DNA of 47,957 bases from Cognatilysobacter terrigena (GTDB lineage Bacteria; Pseudomonadota; Gammaproteobacteria; Xanthomonadales; Xanthomonadaceae), in NCBI RefSeq assembly GCF_004361065.1, contig NZ_SELT01000024.1, positions 1-47,957 on the forward strand, given 5' to 3'. Each line of letters opens with the position of its first letter. Position 1 is the stretch's first letter. Positions 9,446 through 17,923 of this stretch are shown piece after piece. Below the pieces are notes generated by a model, which was not told the DNA's origin, did no database searches, and worked only from the letters and a program-made list of their open reading frames with translations. Both the position numbers and the translations under genes were made by a program.

Positions 9446-10240
9446 ATGAACCGACCGTATCCCCCGCGCGGGCGTCCGCCGCGCGATGACGCGCCCGAGC
9501 GTGCCGTGCGCGATGAGGTGCGGTTGTACGGGCTCAACGCGGTGCGCGCGGTGTTCGCACGGCGACCCGAAGCCATCCGTAAGGTCTATCTGGCCGAAGC
9601 ACGCATTCCCGCGTTGCAGCCGCTTCTGAAGTGGTGTGTGGCGAATCGCGTCGGTTATCGCGTCGTCGAGGATGCAGACCTCCAGAAGCTCGCGGCGAGT
9701 TCGCATCACGAAGGCGTCGTGGCGGACGTGTTGCGCGATGCGCCGATGCCGTTGTCGACCTGGCTACGCGATCTGCCGGCCGGGCCGCAGTGCGCGCTGT
9801 GGCTGGATGGTGTCGGCAATCCGCACAACCTCGGCGCGATCCTGCGTTCGGCGGCGCATTTCGGTATCGCCGCGATCCTCGTGCCGAAGGAATCGACGCT
9901 CGCGCTCTCCGGCGCCGCGGCGCGCGTTGCGGAAGGCGGCGCCGAGTCCGTGCCGATGGTGCGGCTTGGTCGCGCGGACAACTCGATCGCGCAGCTTCAC
10001 GGCGCAGGCTTCCGGCTCGCGGCGACGCTGGTCGACGGCGGGGATGACGTGTTCACGGCGGCGTTGCCGGAACGCCTCGTCTACGTGATGGGCGCGGAAG
10101 GCGAGGGCATGGATCGCGCCTTCGCGTCCGCCTGCGACCTGCGTGTGTCGATTCCGGGTAGCGGCGCAGTCGAAAGCCTCAACGTCGCGAGTGCGACGGC
10201 GGTTCTGCTCGCCGAATGGCGTCGACGCGTCGCGCGTTAG
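9446..10240 (+). CDS. rlmB: TrmH/SpoU family RNA 2'-O-methyltransferase, RlmB-like
   Basis: The 264-residue protein has an N-terminal RNA-binding segment (VRLYGLNAVRAVFARRPEAIRKVYL, L30e-like) and a C-terminal SPOUT domain. The three SpoU motifs are clear: NPHNLGAILRSAAHFG (motif 1, with the catalytic Arg), YVMGAEGEGM (motif 2) and IPGSGAVESLNVASATAVLLAEW (motif 3). RlmB methylates the 2'-OH of G2251 in 23S rRNA. A related TrmH-like paralogue with another RNA target cannot be excluded, because SPGxGVESLN-type motifs are shared. The start is the ATG at 9446, with GGAG 8 bases upstream. The Arg- and Pro-rich first 20 residues are an extension. The 3' end overlaps the convergent histidine kinase gene by 4 bases. 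Confidence 0.85.
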   Translation: MNRPYPPRGRPPRDDAPERAVRDEVRLYGLNAVRAVFARRPEAIRKVYLAEARIPALQPLLKWCVANRVGYRVVEDADLQKLAASSHHEGVVADVLRDAPMPLSTWLRDLPAGPQCALWLDGVGNPHNLGAILRSAAHFGIAAILVPKESTLALSGAAARVAEGGAESVPMVRLGRADNSIAQLHGAGFRLAATLVDGGDDVFTAALPERLVYVMGAEGEGMDRAFASACDLRVSIPGSGAVESLNVASATAVLLAEWRRRVAR

Positions 10241-11481
10241 CCCTGCAGGACGCCGGCGCGCGCGTCGCTTTCCGGCGGTAGCGGTAGCACGGCCTCGATC
10301 GTCGTGCGGCCGGGGCGGCTTTCGAGCGTGAGCGCGCCACCGACCAGGCGCGCGCGTTCGCGCATGGTGATCAGGCCGAGGCCCGCACGATGGTCGGCAG
10401 GAATGCCGCGGCCGTCGTCCTCCACGCGCAAACGCAGTTCGACGTCGTCGCAGTGCAGATGCACGACGACGCGGCCTGCGCGCGCATGGCGCAGCACGTT
10501 CGTGAGTGCTTCCTGCGCAATGCGGAAGCACGCGAGTTCGACGTCGCGCGGCGGGCGACAGTCCAGCGGCGGGATGTCCAACTCGATGGCCGGAAGATCG
10601 CCGCGGAACAGCGCGCCGGCTTGCCAGCGCAGCGCGGCTTCGAGGCCCAGCGCATCGAGCTGCGGCGGGCGCAACAGCAGCGAGAGATCGCGAAGTTTGG
10701 CGACGGTCTGATCGGCGATCTGGCCGATTTCCTGCGCGGTTTCCGCGACCACTGCGGTTCGCGGCGGATCGGGCTCGTGCATCAGCGAACTGGCGCAGAG
10801 TTTGATCGCAGTGATGGCCTGGCCGATGTCGTCGTGCAGCTCGCGCGACAGCGAAGCACGTTCGTCTTCCTGCACGCTCATGAGGCGACGCGTCAGCGTT
10901 TCCAATTCCGCCCGTTGCGCATCGAGACGGGCGGCCAGCGCGCGATCCGCGCCGCGGTCGCTGACCTGCACGAGGCGTGTGACGGCCCCGCCGAGGTCGA
11001 CATCGCGCGCGGAGACGTGCGCTTCGAGCGGGCCGGCGCCGCGGCGACGCATCAGGACGTCGCGATCGAACGGGGCGGCGTCGATGACCGCGGTCGCATC
11101 GTGCGGGTCGATGAAGAGGGTGGCGACGTCCAGCGCCGCAAGGTCGCCATCGCCGAGGCCGAGCAGGGTGCGCGCCGCGGGGTTTGCCGCATGCACGTGG
11201 CCCTCGACGACGAGCAGCACGCCCTGCGGCAGCGTGTCGGCGAGTTCGAGCAGCGAGCGCTCGCAATCGGCGGCGGGGTCGGATGTGCCGTCGAGCGCGC
11301 GCCGCATCGCGGAGGCGGCGAACGCCGCAGCGGCGAGGGTGCCGACGGTGACGGCCGCCGCGGCGCGGAGGTCGAGGTGCAGGGCGTAGGGCACGCCGAG
11401 GGCGATGAGCAGCACCGGCACCAGGGGGAGCGCGGCCTGCACAGGCGAGCGGTGCGGGGGCACGGGCGCATCCATGGGCAT
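10237..11481 (-). CDS. NarX/DegS-type (HisKA_3) membrane sensor histidine kinase
   Basis: The protein (414 residues from the ATG at 11481; the start is uncertain because no clear ribosome binding site is visible) has two hydrophobic segments near the N-terminus (AALPLVPVLLIALGVPYAL and RAAAAVTVGTLAAAAFAAS). A PAS-like domain follows (LADTLPQGVLLVVEGHVHAANPAARTLLGLG), then a coiled linker and a HisKA_3 dimerisation domain with the phospho-accepting His in SLSRELHDDIGQAITAIK. The HATPase_c domain shows the N box (IAQEALTNVLRHA) and G boxes (VEDDGRGIP, GLGLITMRERARLVGG). No cognate LuxR-type response regulator is adjacent, so it is an orphan in this window. Its stop codon overlaps the rlmB-like stop on the other strand. 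It lies about 150 bases downstream of an MCP gene and may be read through from that gene's promoter. Confidence 0.85.
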   Translation of the reverse strand: MPMDAPVPPHRSPVQAALPLVPVLLIALGVPYALHLDLRAAAAVTVGTLAAAAFAASAMRRALDGTSDPAADCERSLLELADTLPQGVLLVVEGHVHAANPAARTLLGLGDGDLAALDVATLFIDPHDATAVIDAAPFDRDVLMRRRGAGPLEAHVSARDVDLGGAVTRLVQVSDRGADRALAARLDAQRAELETLTRRLMSVQEDERASLSRELHDDIGQAITAIKLCASSLMHEPDPPRTAVVAETAQEIGQIADQTVAKLRDLSLLLRPPQLDALGLEAALRWQAGALFRGDLPAIELDIPPLDCRPPRDVELACFRIAQEALTNVLRHARAGRVVVHLHCDDVELRLRVEDDGRGIPADHRAGLGLITMRERARLVGGALTLESRPGRTTIEAVLPLPPESDARAGVLQG

Positions 11482-11633
11482 GGCGGCAGTGTGCCCAGCC
11501 GGCGTCGGGGCGTCGACCCCGGACGGCATTGGACGTTCGGCCAGCGTTCGGCGGCGTGGACGCCCAAAACGATCGGGGCCGCGCACGGGTATGTCCGGCG
11601 GCGGCCCCGAAGCGTGTCGCGATCAGGCGCGGA

Positions 11634-12803
11634 TCAGAACAGCTCGATGCCGCCGGCGTCCATCGACTGCTGCATCACCGGCTTGTGCGGCGGGCGCTCC
11701 CACTCGCCGCGCATCGAGGCGATGCGCTGGGCGATCTGGGCGAGCGCGCGCTGCACTTCGGCGTCGTGATGCGGGCGGTGCAGGAGCTCCTGCAGCGCGA
11801 CCGCTTCGCGGTTGATCGAGGCGAGGCGATCGAGGTGCACGTTGGCCGCACCCAGCGCCTGCGTGGCGATGTCTTCGAACTGCAGCGAGCGCACGGCTTC
11901 GCCGACCGAACCGTCGATCGAGCGACCGCATTCGGAGATGTCGCGCATGCCGTTGCTCAGCGAGCGGTTGATGCCTTCGACGCGCTCCAGCATCGACGCG
12001 GCTTCGCCACGCGCGCTGCGGGCACGATCCATGTCGCGCGAGGCCATCGTCGTCACGGTGTCGCGCACCTTGGCGATCGCGTCCTTCGACGAATAGGCGA
12101 GCTTGCGGATCTGCTCGTTGAAGGCGGTGCTGCGCTCGGAGAGGTTGCGCACTTCGTCGGCGACCACCGCGAAGCCGCGGCCCGCTTCACCGGCGCGCGC
12201 CGCTTCGATGGCCGCGTTGAGCGCGAGCAGGTTGGTCTGGTCGGCGATCGACTTCACGTCCTCGAGGAGGGCGAAGATGCCGTCCAGATGCTCGGCCATC
12301 GCGTCGATGTGCGTCACCGTGTGGCTGCTCTGGCCGGACACGGCCTCGAGCGCCTCGACGAGCTGCTCCATCTGCTGGCTGGCCTGCACGGCGAAGCGCT
12401 GCACGTCGACGCCGCCGCCGTTGTCACCGGTGCGGTCGACGATGCGCGCCACGATCTGGCTCTGCTCGCGCGACTTGCGGTTCACCGCCTCGAAGCTGGT
12501 GCCGAGCTTGGCGACCGCCTCACGGATGAGGTCCTTGGTGCGGTCCATTTCGTGCTTGCTGCCGTTGATCTCGGTCGACACGAACGTGCGCAGCTCGTCG
12601 AGCACGCGCATCTGCTCGCGCACCATCGAGACCTGCTTGCCGCCGGTGTGGCTGACGGACCAGGCGAAGGCGAGCCAGGCGGCCGTCATCGTCACCAGCG
12701 CGCCCCACTTCACGGCGGACGGCCAGCCAAGGCCGACGGCCAGCATGACGAGCAGGGTGAGCGCGACCGGCGCTGCGATTCGGATGAGTACGCGGGAGTC
12801 CAT
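11634..12803 (-). CDS. Methyl-accepting chemotaxis protein without a large periplasmic domain
   Basis: The 389-residue protein has two closely spaced transmembrane segments (about residues 6-26 and 33-50) with only a few residues between them, so it lacks a classical periplasmic ligand-binding domain. The cytoplasmic coiled coil carries the conserved hairpin tip [20 protein letters not shown] and the following [22 protein letters not shown], which binds CheA and CheW. There is no HAMP domain and no CheR-tethering pentapeptide (it ends GGIELF). The start at the ATG at 12803 is fixed by the sigma-28 promoter immediately upstream, whose -10 box ends 30 bases before it. An earlier in-frame GTG at 12842 would lie within the promoter. 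It may sense an internal or membrane-linked signal. It is downstream of cheB but has its own promoter. Confidence 0.92.
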   Translation of the reverse strand: MDSRVLIRIAAPVALTLLVMLAVGLGWPSAVKWGALVTMTAAWLAFAWSVSHTGGKQVSMVREQMRVLDELRTFVSTEINGSKHEMDRTKDLIREAVAKLGTSFEAVNRKSREQSQIVARIVDRTGDNGGGVDVQRFAVQASQQMEQLVEALEAVSGQSSHTVTHIDAMAEHLDGIFALLEDVKSIADQTNLLALNAAIEAARAGEAGRGFAVVADEVRNLSERSTAFNEQIRKLAYSSKDAIAKVRDTVTTMASRDMDRARSARGEAASMLERVEGINRSLSNGMRDISECGRSIDGSVGEAVRSLQFEDIATQALGAANVHLDRLASINREAVALQELLHRPHHDAEVQRALAQIAQRIASMRGEWERPPHKPVMQQSMDAGGIELF

Positions 12804-12832
12804 CACGGCTCTCTTGAAGAGGGTCACTTGCG

Positions 12833-12859
12833 ATAACGGCACTGCGGGAAGGGGCTTTA
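12833..12859 (-). promoter_or_regulatory. Sigma-28 (FliA) promoter for the short MCP gene
   Basis: On the minus strand TAAAGCCC (12859-12852), 11 bases, then GCCGTTAT (12840-12833) matches the flagellar consensus TAAAGTTT-N11-GCCGATAA. The start codon is about 30 bases downstream. Confidence 0.8.
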
Positions 12860-12927
12860 GTGGCTTGCGTCGCGAATTTCGACGCGAGGTGCCGTTCGAT
12901 CGCGATGCATGCGCGAACGTGAACCGC

Positions 12928-13992
12928 TCAGTCGCGGTCCGTCGCCGCGAGCAGGCGCGAGGCCACGTCGCCGAGCGGCAAGACGTCCTGCGCCGCGCCG
13001 CGTGCCACCGCCGCGCCGGGCATGCCCCAGACGACGCTGGTCGCCTGGTCCTGCGCGACGGTCGCCGCGCCGGAATCGCGCAGCTTCAACAGGCCCCGCG
13101 CGCCGTCTTCGCCCATGCCGGTGAGCAGGGCCGCGGCGGCGTTCCGGCCGGCGTGCGCCGCGACCGAGTCGAACAGGACGTCGACGCTGGGGCGATGGCC
13201 GTTGACCGGGGCGTCGTCGCCCAGGCGGCACAGCCAGCGCGCACCGCTGCGCTGCACGCGCAGATGGAAGCCGCCGGGCGCGACGTAGGCGTGGCCGGGC
13301 ATGATCTGCTGGCCGTCTTCCGCCTGCAGCACGGTCATCTTGCTGTTGCGGTTGAGGCGCTCGGCGAACGGCGCACTGAACTGCGCCGGGATGTGCTGGG
13401 CGATGACGACCGCCGGTGCATCCGCAGGCATGGACGACAGCACTTCGCGGATGGCTTCGGTGCCGCCGGTCGATGCGCCGATCGCGAGCAGGCGGTCGGT
13501 GGTGCGGTATGACGTGATCGCGGTACTGGCATTCGCAGCACGGGGTTCGATGCGCGCGACCCGAGCATGCGCGGCGGCATGCACCTTCTCACGCAGCACC
13601 GTCGCGTAGTCGACCATGCCACGCGCCACGTCGATGCTCGGCTTGGTGACGAAGTCGACCGCGCCGAGCGCGAGCGCATCGAGCGTTACCGTCGCTCCGG
13701 CCTGCGTGAGCGACGACACCATCACGACCGGCATCGGGCGCAGGCGCATGAGGTTCTGCAGGAACGTCAGCCCGTCCATGCGCGGCATCTCGACGTCGAG
13801 CGTCAGCACGTCGGGGTTGAGCTGCTTGATCTTGTCGCGGGCGATGAAGGGATCGGCGGCCGCGCCGACGACCTGGATGCCCGGATCCGCCGACAGCAGC
13901 TCCGTCATGAGCTGACGGATCAGCGCGGAGTCGTCGACGATCAACACGCGGACCGGTCGGCCTGCGGCCGCGGCGGTCGTGACTGCACTCAT
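12928..13992 (-). CDS. cheB: Chemotaxis protein-glutamate methylesterase/glutamine deamidase CheB
   Basis: The 354-residue protein has an N-terminal receiver domain ([14 protein letters not shown], phospho-acceptor Asp66 in [12 protein letters not shown], Lys in FVTKPS), a linker, and a C-terminal methylesterase domain. The catalytic Ser is in [12 protein letters not shown], the His in [11 protein letters not shown] and the Asp in [13 protein letters not shown]. Phosphorylated CheB removes methyl groups from MCP glutamates, opposing CheR to give adaptation. The start ATG overlaps the cheD stop (ATGA). The four-gene order GGDEF-EAL, cheR, cheD, cheB places a complete adaptation module in a single transcription unit. 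Confidence 0.97.
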   Translation of the reverse strand: MSAVTTAAAAGRPVRVLIVDDSALIRQLMTELLSADPGIQVVGAAADPFIARDKIKQLNPDVLTLDVEMPRMDGLTFLQNLMRLRPMPVVMVSSLTQAGATVTLDALALGAVDFVTKPSIDVARGMVDYATVLREKVHAAAHARVARIEPRAANASTAITSYRTTDRLLAIGASTGGTEAIREVLSSMPADAPAVVIAQHIPAQFSAPFAERLNRNSKMTVLQAEDGQQIMPGHAYVAPGGFHLRVQRSGARWLCRLGDDAPVNGHRPSVDVLFDSVAAHAGRNAAAALLTGMGEDGARGLLKLRDSGAATVAQDQATSVVWGMPGAAVARGAAQDVLPLGDVASRLLAATDRD

Positions 13993-14600
13993 GAAAACAG
14001 TTCCACGCTACCGGCAACAGGCGTATGCGAAAGCCGGCCGTACAGGGCGCGCTCGGCCTTGACGATTTCCTCGTCGCGGGTGACCGGCAGGTGGCGCACG
14101 AGCGCCCGGCCGGTCTGCACGAAGAAGCAGACCTTGCGCGGATGGATGTCGCCCAGATCCTGCGCGACGATGGGGATGTTCTCGGCGTCGAGGTAGTCGA
14201 GAACGAAGCGTGCGTTGCGCGTGCCGATCGGATCGCTGGTGAAGCCGCGCAGCACGTTGCCGCCGCCGAACACCTTGGCCTGCAGGCGCGAGCGACGCGC
14301 GCCACGCTTGAGCAGGTCGTTGATCAACAGTTCCATCGCATGCGCGCCATAACGCGCGCTGCCGTCCGATCGCGCCGCCATCGACGCGGGCTCCGCATCG
14401 GGCAGCATGAAGTGGTTCATGCCGCCGACGCCCAGCGCCGGGTCGTAGATGCACGCGGCCACGCACGAGCCGAGCAGCGTGACGATCGCCATCGCCTGGT
14501 CGCTGACCCGATAGTCGGCCGGCAACAGACGGAACGCGTGCGTCTGCAGCGCTTCGTCGTAATAGGTGCCAGGATCGGCGATGGCGAGTGCGGCACCCAT
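13989..14600 (-). CDS. cheD: Chemoreceptor glutamine deamidase CheD
   Basis: The 203-residue protein matches CheD. The catalytic Cys (Cys46) lies in [14 protein letters not shown] and the His (His63) in [10 protein letters not shown], with the 17-residue separation typical of the family. Later motifs [10 protein letters not shown] and the segment about [12 protein letters not shown] complete the fold. CheD deamidates specific MCP glutamines to glutamates that become methylatable. It starts one base after the cheR stop and overlaps cheB, so translation is coupled. The C-terminus is longer than in the minimal Thermotoga protein. Confidence 0.96.
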   Translation of the reverse strand: MGAALAIADPGTYYDEALQTHAFRLLPADYRVSDQAMAIVTLLGSCVAACIYDPALGVGGMNHFMLPDAEPASMAARSDGSARYGAHAMELLINDLLKRGARRSRLQAKVFGGGNVLRGFTSDPIGTRNARFVLDYLDAENIPIVAQDLGDIHPRKVCFFVQTGRALVRHLPVTRDEEIVKAERALYGRLSHTPVAGSVELFS

Positions 14601-14601
14601 G

Positions 14602-15483
14602 TCAGCGGCGAGGCATGTAGATGGTGCGGCCGCAGCCGGTGAACAGGTCGGCGGCGTGGTGGAAGCTTTCCGAATGCCCGGCGTACAGGCGGCCTTCGGC
14701 GCCGAGCAGCGGACGCATGCGCGACAGCACCTGGTACTGCGTCGGCTTGTCGAAATAGATCATCACGTTGCGGCAGAAGATCGCCGTGAGTCCCGGCGCG
14801 ACGCAATAGGTGGAGTCGAGCAGGTTGAGCGGCTGGAACTCGACGAGGTCGCGCAGGGCCGGCTTGACGCGGCACTGGCCGGCATTCGGGCCGCTGCCGC
14901 GCAGGAAGAACGCCTGCTTGCGCTCCTCCGAGAGGTCGGCGATGCGATCGAGCGTATACACGCCGCGTTCCGCCGTTTCCAGCACCTGTGTATCGATGTC
15001 GGTGGCGAGGATGCGCACCGGCGGCGTCATCGTGCCGAAGGCTTCGCAGGCGGTGATCGCGAGCGACCACGGCTCTTCGCCGGTCGACGCCGCCGCGCAC
15101 CAGATACGCAGCGGTTCGCCGTTCGGCTTGCGCGCATGCGCCTCGCGCAGCTGCGTGATCAGCGCGTCGAAGTGATACGCCTCGCGGAAGAACGAGGTGA
15201 GGTTGGTCGTGAGGCAGTTGACGAACGCCTGCCACTCGTCCGCATCACCGCGGAACTCGAGGAAGTCGAGGTAGTCGCCGAAGCGCGAGAAGCCGTGCGC
15301 GCGAAGGCGACGCACGAGGCGGCTGTACACCATGTCGCGCTTGTGCGGACCGAGCGCGATGCCCGCGCGCTGGTGGATCAGCTTGCAGATGCGGGCGAAG
15401 TCGCGATCGTCGAACTCGAATGTGCGTTCGAGCGCCGAGCCGACCGGCGCGTCCTCGCGCCGGCGGCGGGTTGCCTCAGCCAT
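14602..15483 (-). CDS. cheR: Chemotaxis protein methyltransferase CheR
   Basis: The 293-residue protein has the N-terminal all-alpha CheR domain (FARICKLIHQRAGIALGPHKRDMVYSRLVRRLR) and the SAM-binding domain with LRIWCAAASTGEEPWSLAI, the acidic ILATDID and the NVMIYF motif (IFCRNVMIYFDKPTQ). It methylates glutamates on MCPs using S-adenosylmethionine. The start at the ATG at 15483 gives an 8-base overlap with the upstream GGDEF-EAL gene. A beta-subdomain insert that could bind an xWxxF tether is present in CheR proteins generally. The MCP at 17924-20572 ends in such a pentapeptide (HWQEF), so these two products are likely partners. Confidence 0.97.
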   Translation of the reverse strand: MAEATRRRREDAPVGSALERTFEFDDRDFARICKLIHQRAGIALGPHKRDMVYSRLVRRLRAHGFSRFGDYLDFLEFRGDADEWQAFVNCLTTNLTSFFREAYHFDALITQLREAHARKPNGEPLRIWCAAASTGEEPWSLAITACEAFGTMTPPVRILATDIDTQVLETAERGVYTLDRIADLSEERKQAFFLRGSGPNAGQCRVKPALRDLVEFQPLNLLDSTYCVAPGLTAIFCRNVMIYFDKPTQYQVLSRMRPLLGAEGRLYAGHSESFHHAADLFTGCGRTIYMPRR

Positions 15484-17710
15484 CCTGGCGCTCCCGCTGC
15501 AGCCACGGCGCATTGGCCGGGTTGGACGTCTGCGCCGCGAGCCACTTCTCGAAGGCCTGCGGTGCGAGCGCCGGCGAGTAGAGGAAGCCCTGCGCCGCGT
15601 TGCAGCCGATGCCGCGCAGCAGCTCGGCCTGCGCGTGGTTCTCCACGCCTTCCGCCGTAACGTGCAGTTCCATGTTGCGGGAGATCAGCACGATGGAGCG
15701 CACGATCGCGGCATCGCCGCGGTTGTCGAGCATGTCGCGCACGAACGAGCGGTCGATCTTGACGCGATCGATCGGGAAGCGCTGCAGCATGGACAGCGAT
15801 GCGAAGCCGGTGCCGAAGTCGTCGAACGAGAGCTTGACGCCGCGGTCGCGCAGCGCGGCCAGCGCGCGCGACGCGCTGTCGTCCGGATTGAGGGCGATCG
15901 TCTCGGTGATTTCGAGTTCGAGCTGCTCGGCCGGCAGGCCGGTGTCGCGCAGCGCTTCGTCGACGTCGTGGCGCAGGTCGGTTTCGTGCACCTGACCCGG
16001 GAAAAGATTGATGCTGATGGCGATGCGCCGGCCGCCGACTTCCGGCCACGAGGCCGCGTCGCGGCAGGCCTGGCGGATGATCCAACGGCCGACGTCGTTC
16101 GCGAGCGCGCTGCCCGCGAGAACGTCGAGGAACGCGGCGGGCGAGAGCAGGCCGCGCTCCGGATGGCGCCAGCGCAGCAGCGCTTCCGCGCCGAAGGTGA
16201 AGCCGTTCGTGAGGTCGATCTGCGGCTGGTAATGGAGTTCGAACTCACCGCGCGCGAACGCACGGCGCAACTCGACTTCCAGCATGCGGCGATCGATGAC
16301 TTCGCGGCGCATGCCGAGGTCGTACCGGCACCACTGGCGGCCGCCCCGTGCCTTCGCCTTGTACAGCGCGAGGTCGGCGCGCGCGATCAGCTCGCTCGCG
16401 TTCGGCAGCGAGTCCTCGCTGTGCAGGTCTTCGCGGACGGCGAGGCCGACGCTCGCTTCGAGATGCATCGGCGTACCGCTGATCTCCATCGGCTCGTTGA
16501 CCGAATGCAGCATGCGTTCGAGATGTGCCGGCAGGTCGACGGTGTCGATGTCGGTGAACAGCACGCCGAATTCGTCGCCGCCGAAACGGCCGACCTGCGC
16601 GTTCGACGGCAGCGCCATGCGGAGGCGCGCGGCTGTGGTCTGAAGCACGAGGTCACCGGCCGCGTGGCCGAGCGTGTCATTAATCGTCTTGAAGTTGTCG
16701 AGGCCGAGCAGCGCGAGTGCAACCGGCGTGTCGGTCGCCTCCAAACGCGCCGTCAGCGCTTCGACCAGCGCCGTACGGTTCGGCAGGCCCGTCAGCGCGT
16801 CGTACAGAGCGAGCTGGCGCAGCGTCGCCTGCTGCGCGAGATCGTCGGTGATGTCGCGCAGGATGATCGCCTTGCCATGGCCCTGGCCCAGGCGCCACGT
16901 GCAACGCGTCGCTTCGAGCGAGCGCACATCGCCATTCGGGCCGAAGGCGTGCAGGCGGACTTGCGGCGCGCGCCCGAGCAGGGCATCGCCGTCTTCGGCA
17001 TGTAGCCACGTATGCGCGGCGAGCGCGTCGTTCTGCAGCTGCGTGGGAAACAGGAGTTCGACCGGCATGCCGCGCATGCGTCGGCCGCGGATGCCGAACA
17101 GCAGTTCGGCGGCGCGATTGGCGAGCGTCACCTGACCGTGTTCGTCGGTGACGATCATCGCGCTGAAGCCCGCCTGCATGATCTGCGTGGCGATGCGATT
17201 GCGACGCTGCAGGCGCTGGCGTTCGACCAGTCGCTCGCCGAGACCGGCGACGCGCGTCAAGGTCTGCACGGTGTCGCGACCGGCCGCGTCGCGCGGATGA
17301 CGATCGGCGACGGCGAGCGTGCCGACGTGGCGACCGTGCTCGCCCAGCAGCGCCTGCGCATGGATGAAGCGGATGCCGGGATAACCGGCGACCACGGACT
17401 CGTTGACGAAGCAGGCATCGTCCAGCGCATCGGGCACCGTCAGGCGCGGCACTTCCGAACTGAGCGATGCACCGAGCGCGAGCAACGCGCTGTCGAGGCT
17501 TGCATCGAGTCCGAAGCGCGCCACGACGCGCGCACGCGCTTCACCATCCGACAACGCGACCCACGCGAACGGTGCGTCGGCGACGCGCGCGGCGAGCGCG
17601 GCAAGGTCATCGAATTCGTCGCCCCACGCGTGCGCATCCGGCGCCGAGCCCGGCACGAGCGACGACGACACGTCGAGGGCGTCGTCAGCAGGGGAGGGAA
17701 TCAGCGCCAT
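15476..17710 (-). CDS. GAF-PAS-GGDEF-EAL cyclic-di-GMP signalling protein
   Basis: The 744-residue cytoplasmic protein has a GAF-like N-terminal domain (about 20-175, LLGEHGRHVGTLAVADRHPRD), a PAS domain (about 190-300, SAMIVTDEHGQVTLANRAAELLFGI), a GGDEF domain (about 320-470) and an EAL domain (about 485-730). The GGDEF signature is intact (RFGGDEFG, 377-381). The EAL signature is intact (FGAEALLRWRHPE, Glu509), with the further metal and catalytic motifs EITET, FDDFGTG, KIDRSFV and EGVE. Both synthesis and hydrolysis of c-di-GMP are therefore possible. The start ATG at 17710 has AAGGA 5 bases upstream. It is the first gene of the unit with cheR, cheD and cheB and is preceded by its own sigma-28 promoter, linking c-di-GMP turnover to chemotactic adaptation. 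Confidence 0.93.
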   Translation of the reverse strand: MALIPSPADDALDVSSSLVPGSAPDAHAWGDEFDDLAALAARVADAPFAWVALSDGEARARVVARFGLDASLDSALLALGASLSSEVPRLTVPDALDDACFVNESVVAGYPGIRFIHAQALLGEHGRHVGTLAVADRHPRDAAGRDTVQTLTRVAGLGERLVERQRLQRRNRIATQIMQAGFSAMIVTDEHGQVTLANRAAELLFGIRGRRMRGMPVELLFPTQLQNDALAAHTWLHAEDGDALLGRAPQVRLHAFGPNGDVRSLEATRCTWRLGQGHGKAIILRDITDDLAQQATLRQLALYDALTGLPNRTALVEALTARLEATDTPVALALLGLDNFKTINDTLGHAAGDLVLQTTAARLRMALPSNAQVGRFGGDEFGVLFTDIDTVDLPAHLERMLHSVNEPMEISGTPMHLEASVGLAVREDLHSEDSLPNASELIARADLALYKAKARGGRQWCRYDLGMRREVIDRRMLEVELRRAFARGEFELHYQPQIDLTNGFTFGAEALLRWRHPERGLLSPAAFLDVLAGSALANDVGRWIIRQACRDAASWPEVGGRRIAISINLFPGQVHETDLRHDVDEALRDTGLPAEQLELEITETIALNPDDSASRALAALRDRGVKLSFDDFGTGFASLSMLQRFPIDRVKIDRSFVRDMLDNRGDAAIVRSIVLISRNMELHVTAEGVENHAQAELLRGIGCNAAQGFLYSPALAPQAFEKWLAAQTSNPANAPWLQRERQDG

Positions 17711-17769
17711 GGAGGTCCTTCGGTGGGGGCGTCCTGCACAGGCGTGCGACACAGGCCCGCGCTATTGGG

Positions 17770-17796
17770 TTAACGGCATGGGCTGGAGCGACTTGA
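17770..17796 (-). promoter_or_regulatory. Sigma-28 (FliA) promoter for the GGDEF-EAL/cheR/cheD/cheB unit
   Basis: On the minus strand TCAAGTCG (17796-17789), 11 bases, then GCCGTTAA (17777-17770). Both boxes are identical to those of the promoter in front of the STAS gene at 25165-25191. The start codon lies 60 bases downstream. Confidence 0.75.
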
Positions 17797-17871
17797 ACGT
17801 CGACGCGCGAAACCGGACAGCGTCGATGTCGAGGCGATCACAGAGCGCGGGCGGTTCGCATCACGGTCCCG

Positions 17872-17904
17872 AAAACACGAACGCCGGCACGAGGCCGGCG
17901 TTCG
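17872..17904 (-). terminator. Rho-independent terminator of the large MCP gene
   Basis: Read on the minus strand, an 11-bp perfect stem (17904-17894 with 17888-17878) with a 5-base loop is followed by TGTTTTC. It lies 20 bases after the MCP stop codon, so the MCP gene is a separate transcription unit from the cheR unit. Confidence 0.85.
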
Positions 17905-17923
17905 GGTCGACAGGGCAGGTGGA

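Noticed and set aside
7463-9709. 748-codon minus-strand open frame
   Set aside because: It is antisense to the M4 protease, whose catalytic motifs are intact on the plus strand, and it crosses the strong terminator at 9337-9364.
12804-12842. Upstream GTG start for the short MCP
   Set aside because: The sigma-28 promoter at 12833-12859 covers it, so the transcript would begin downstream of that codon.
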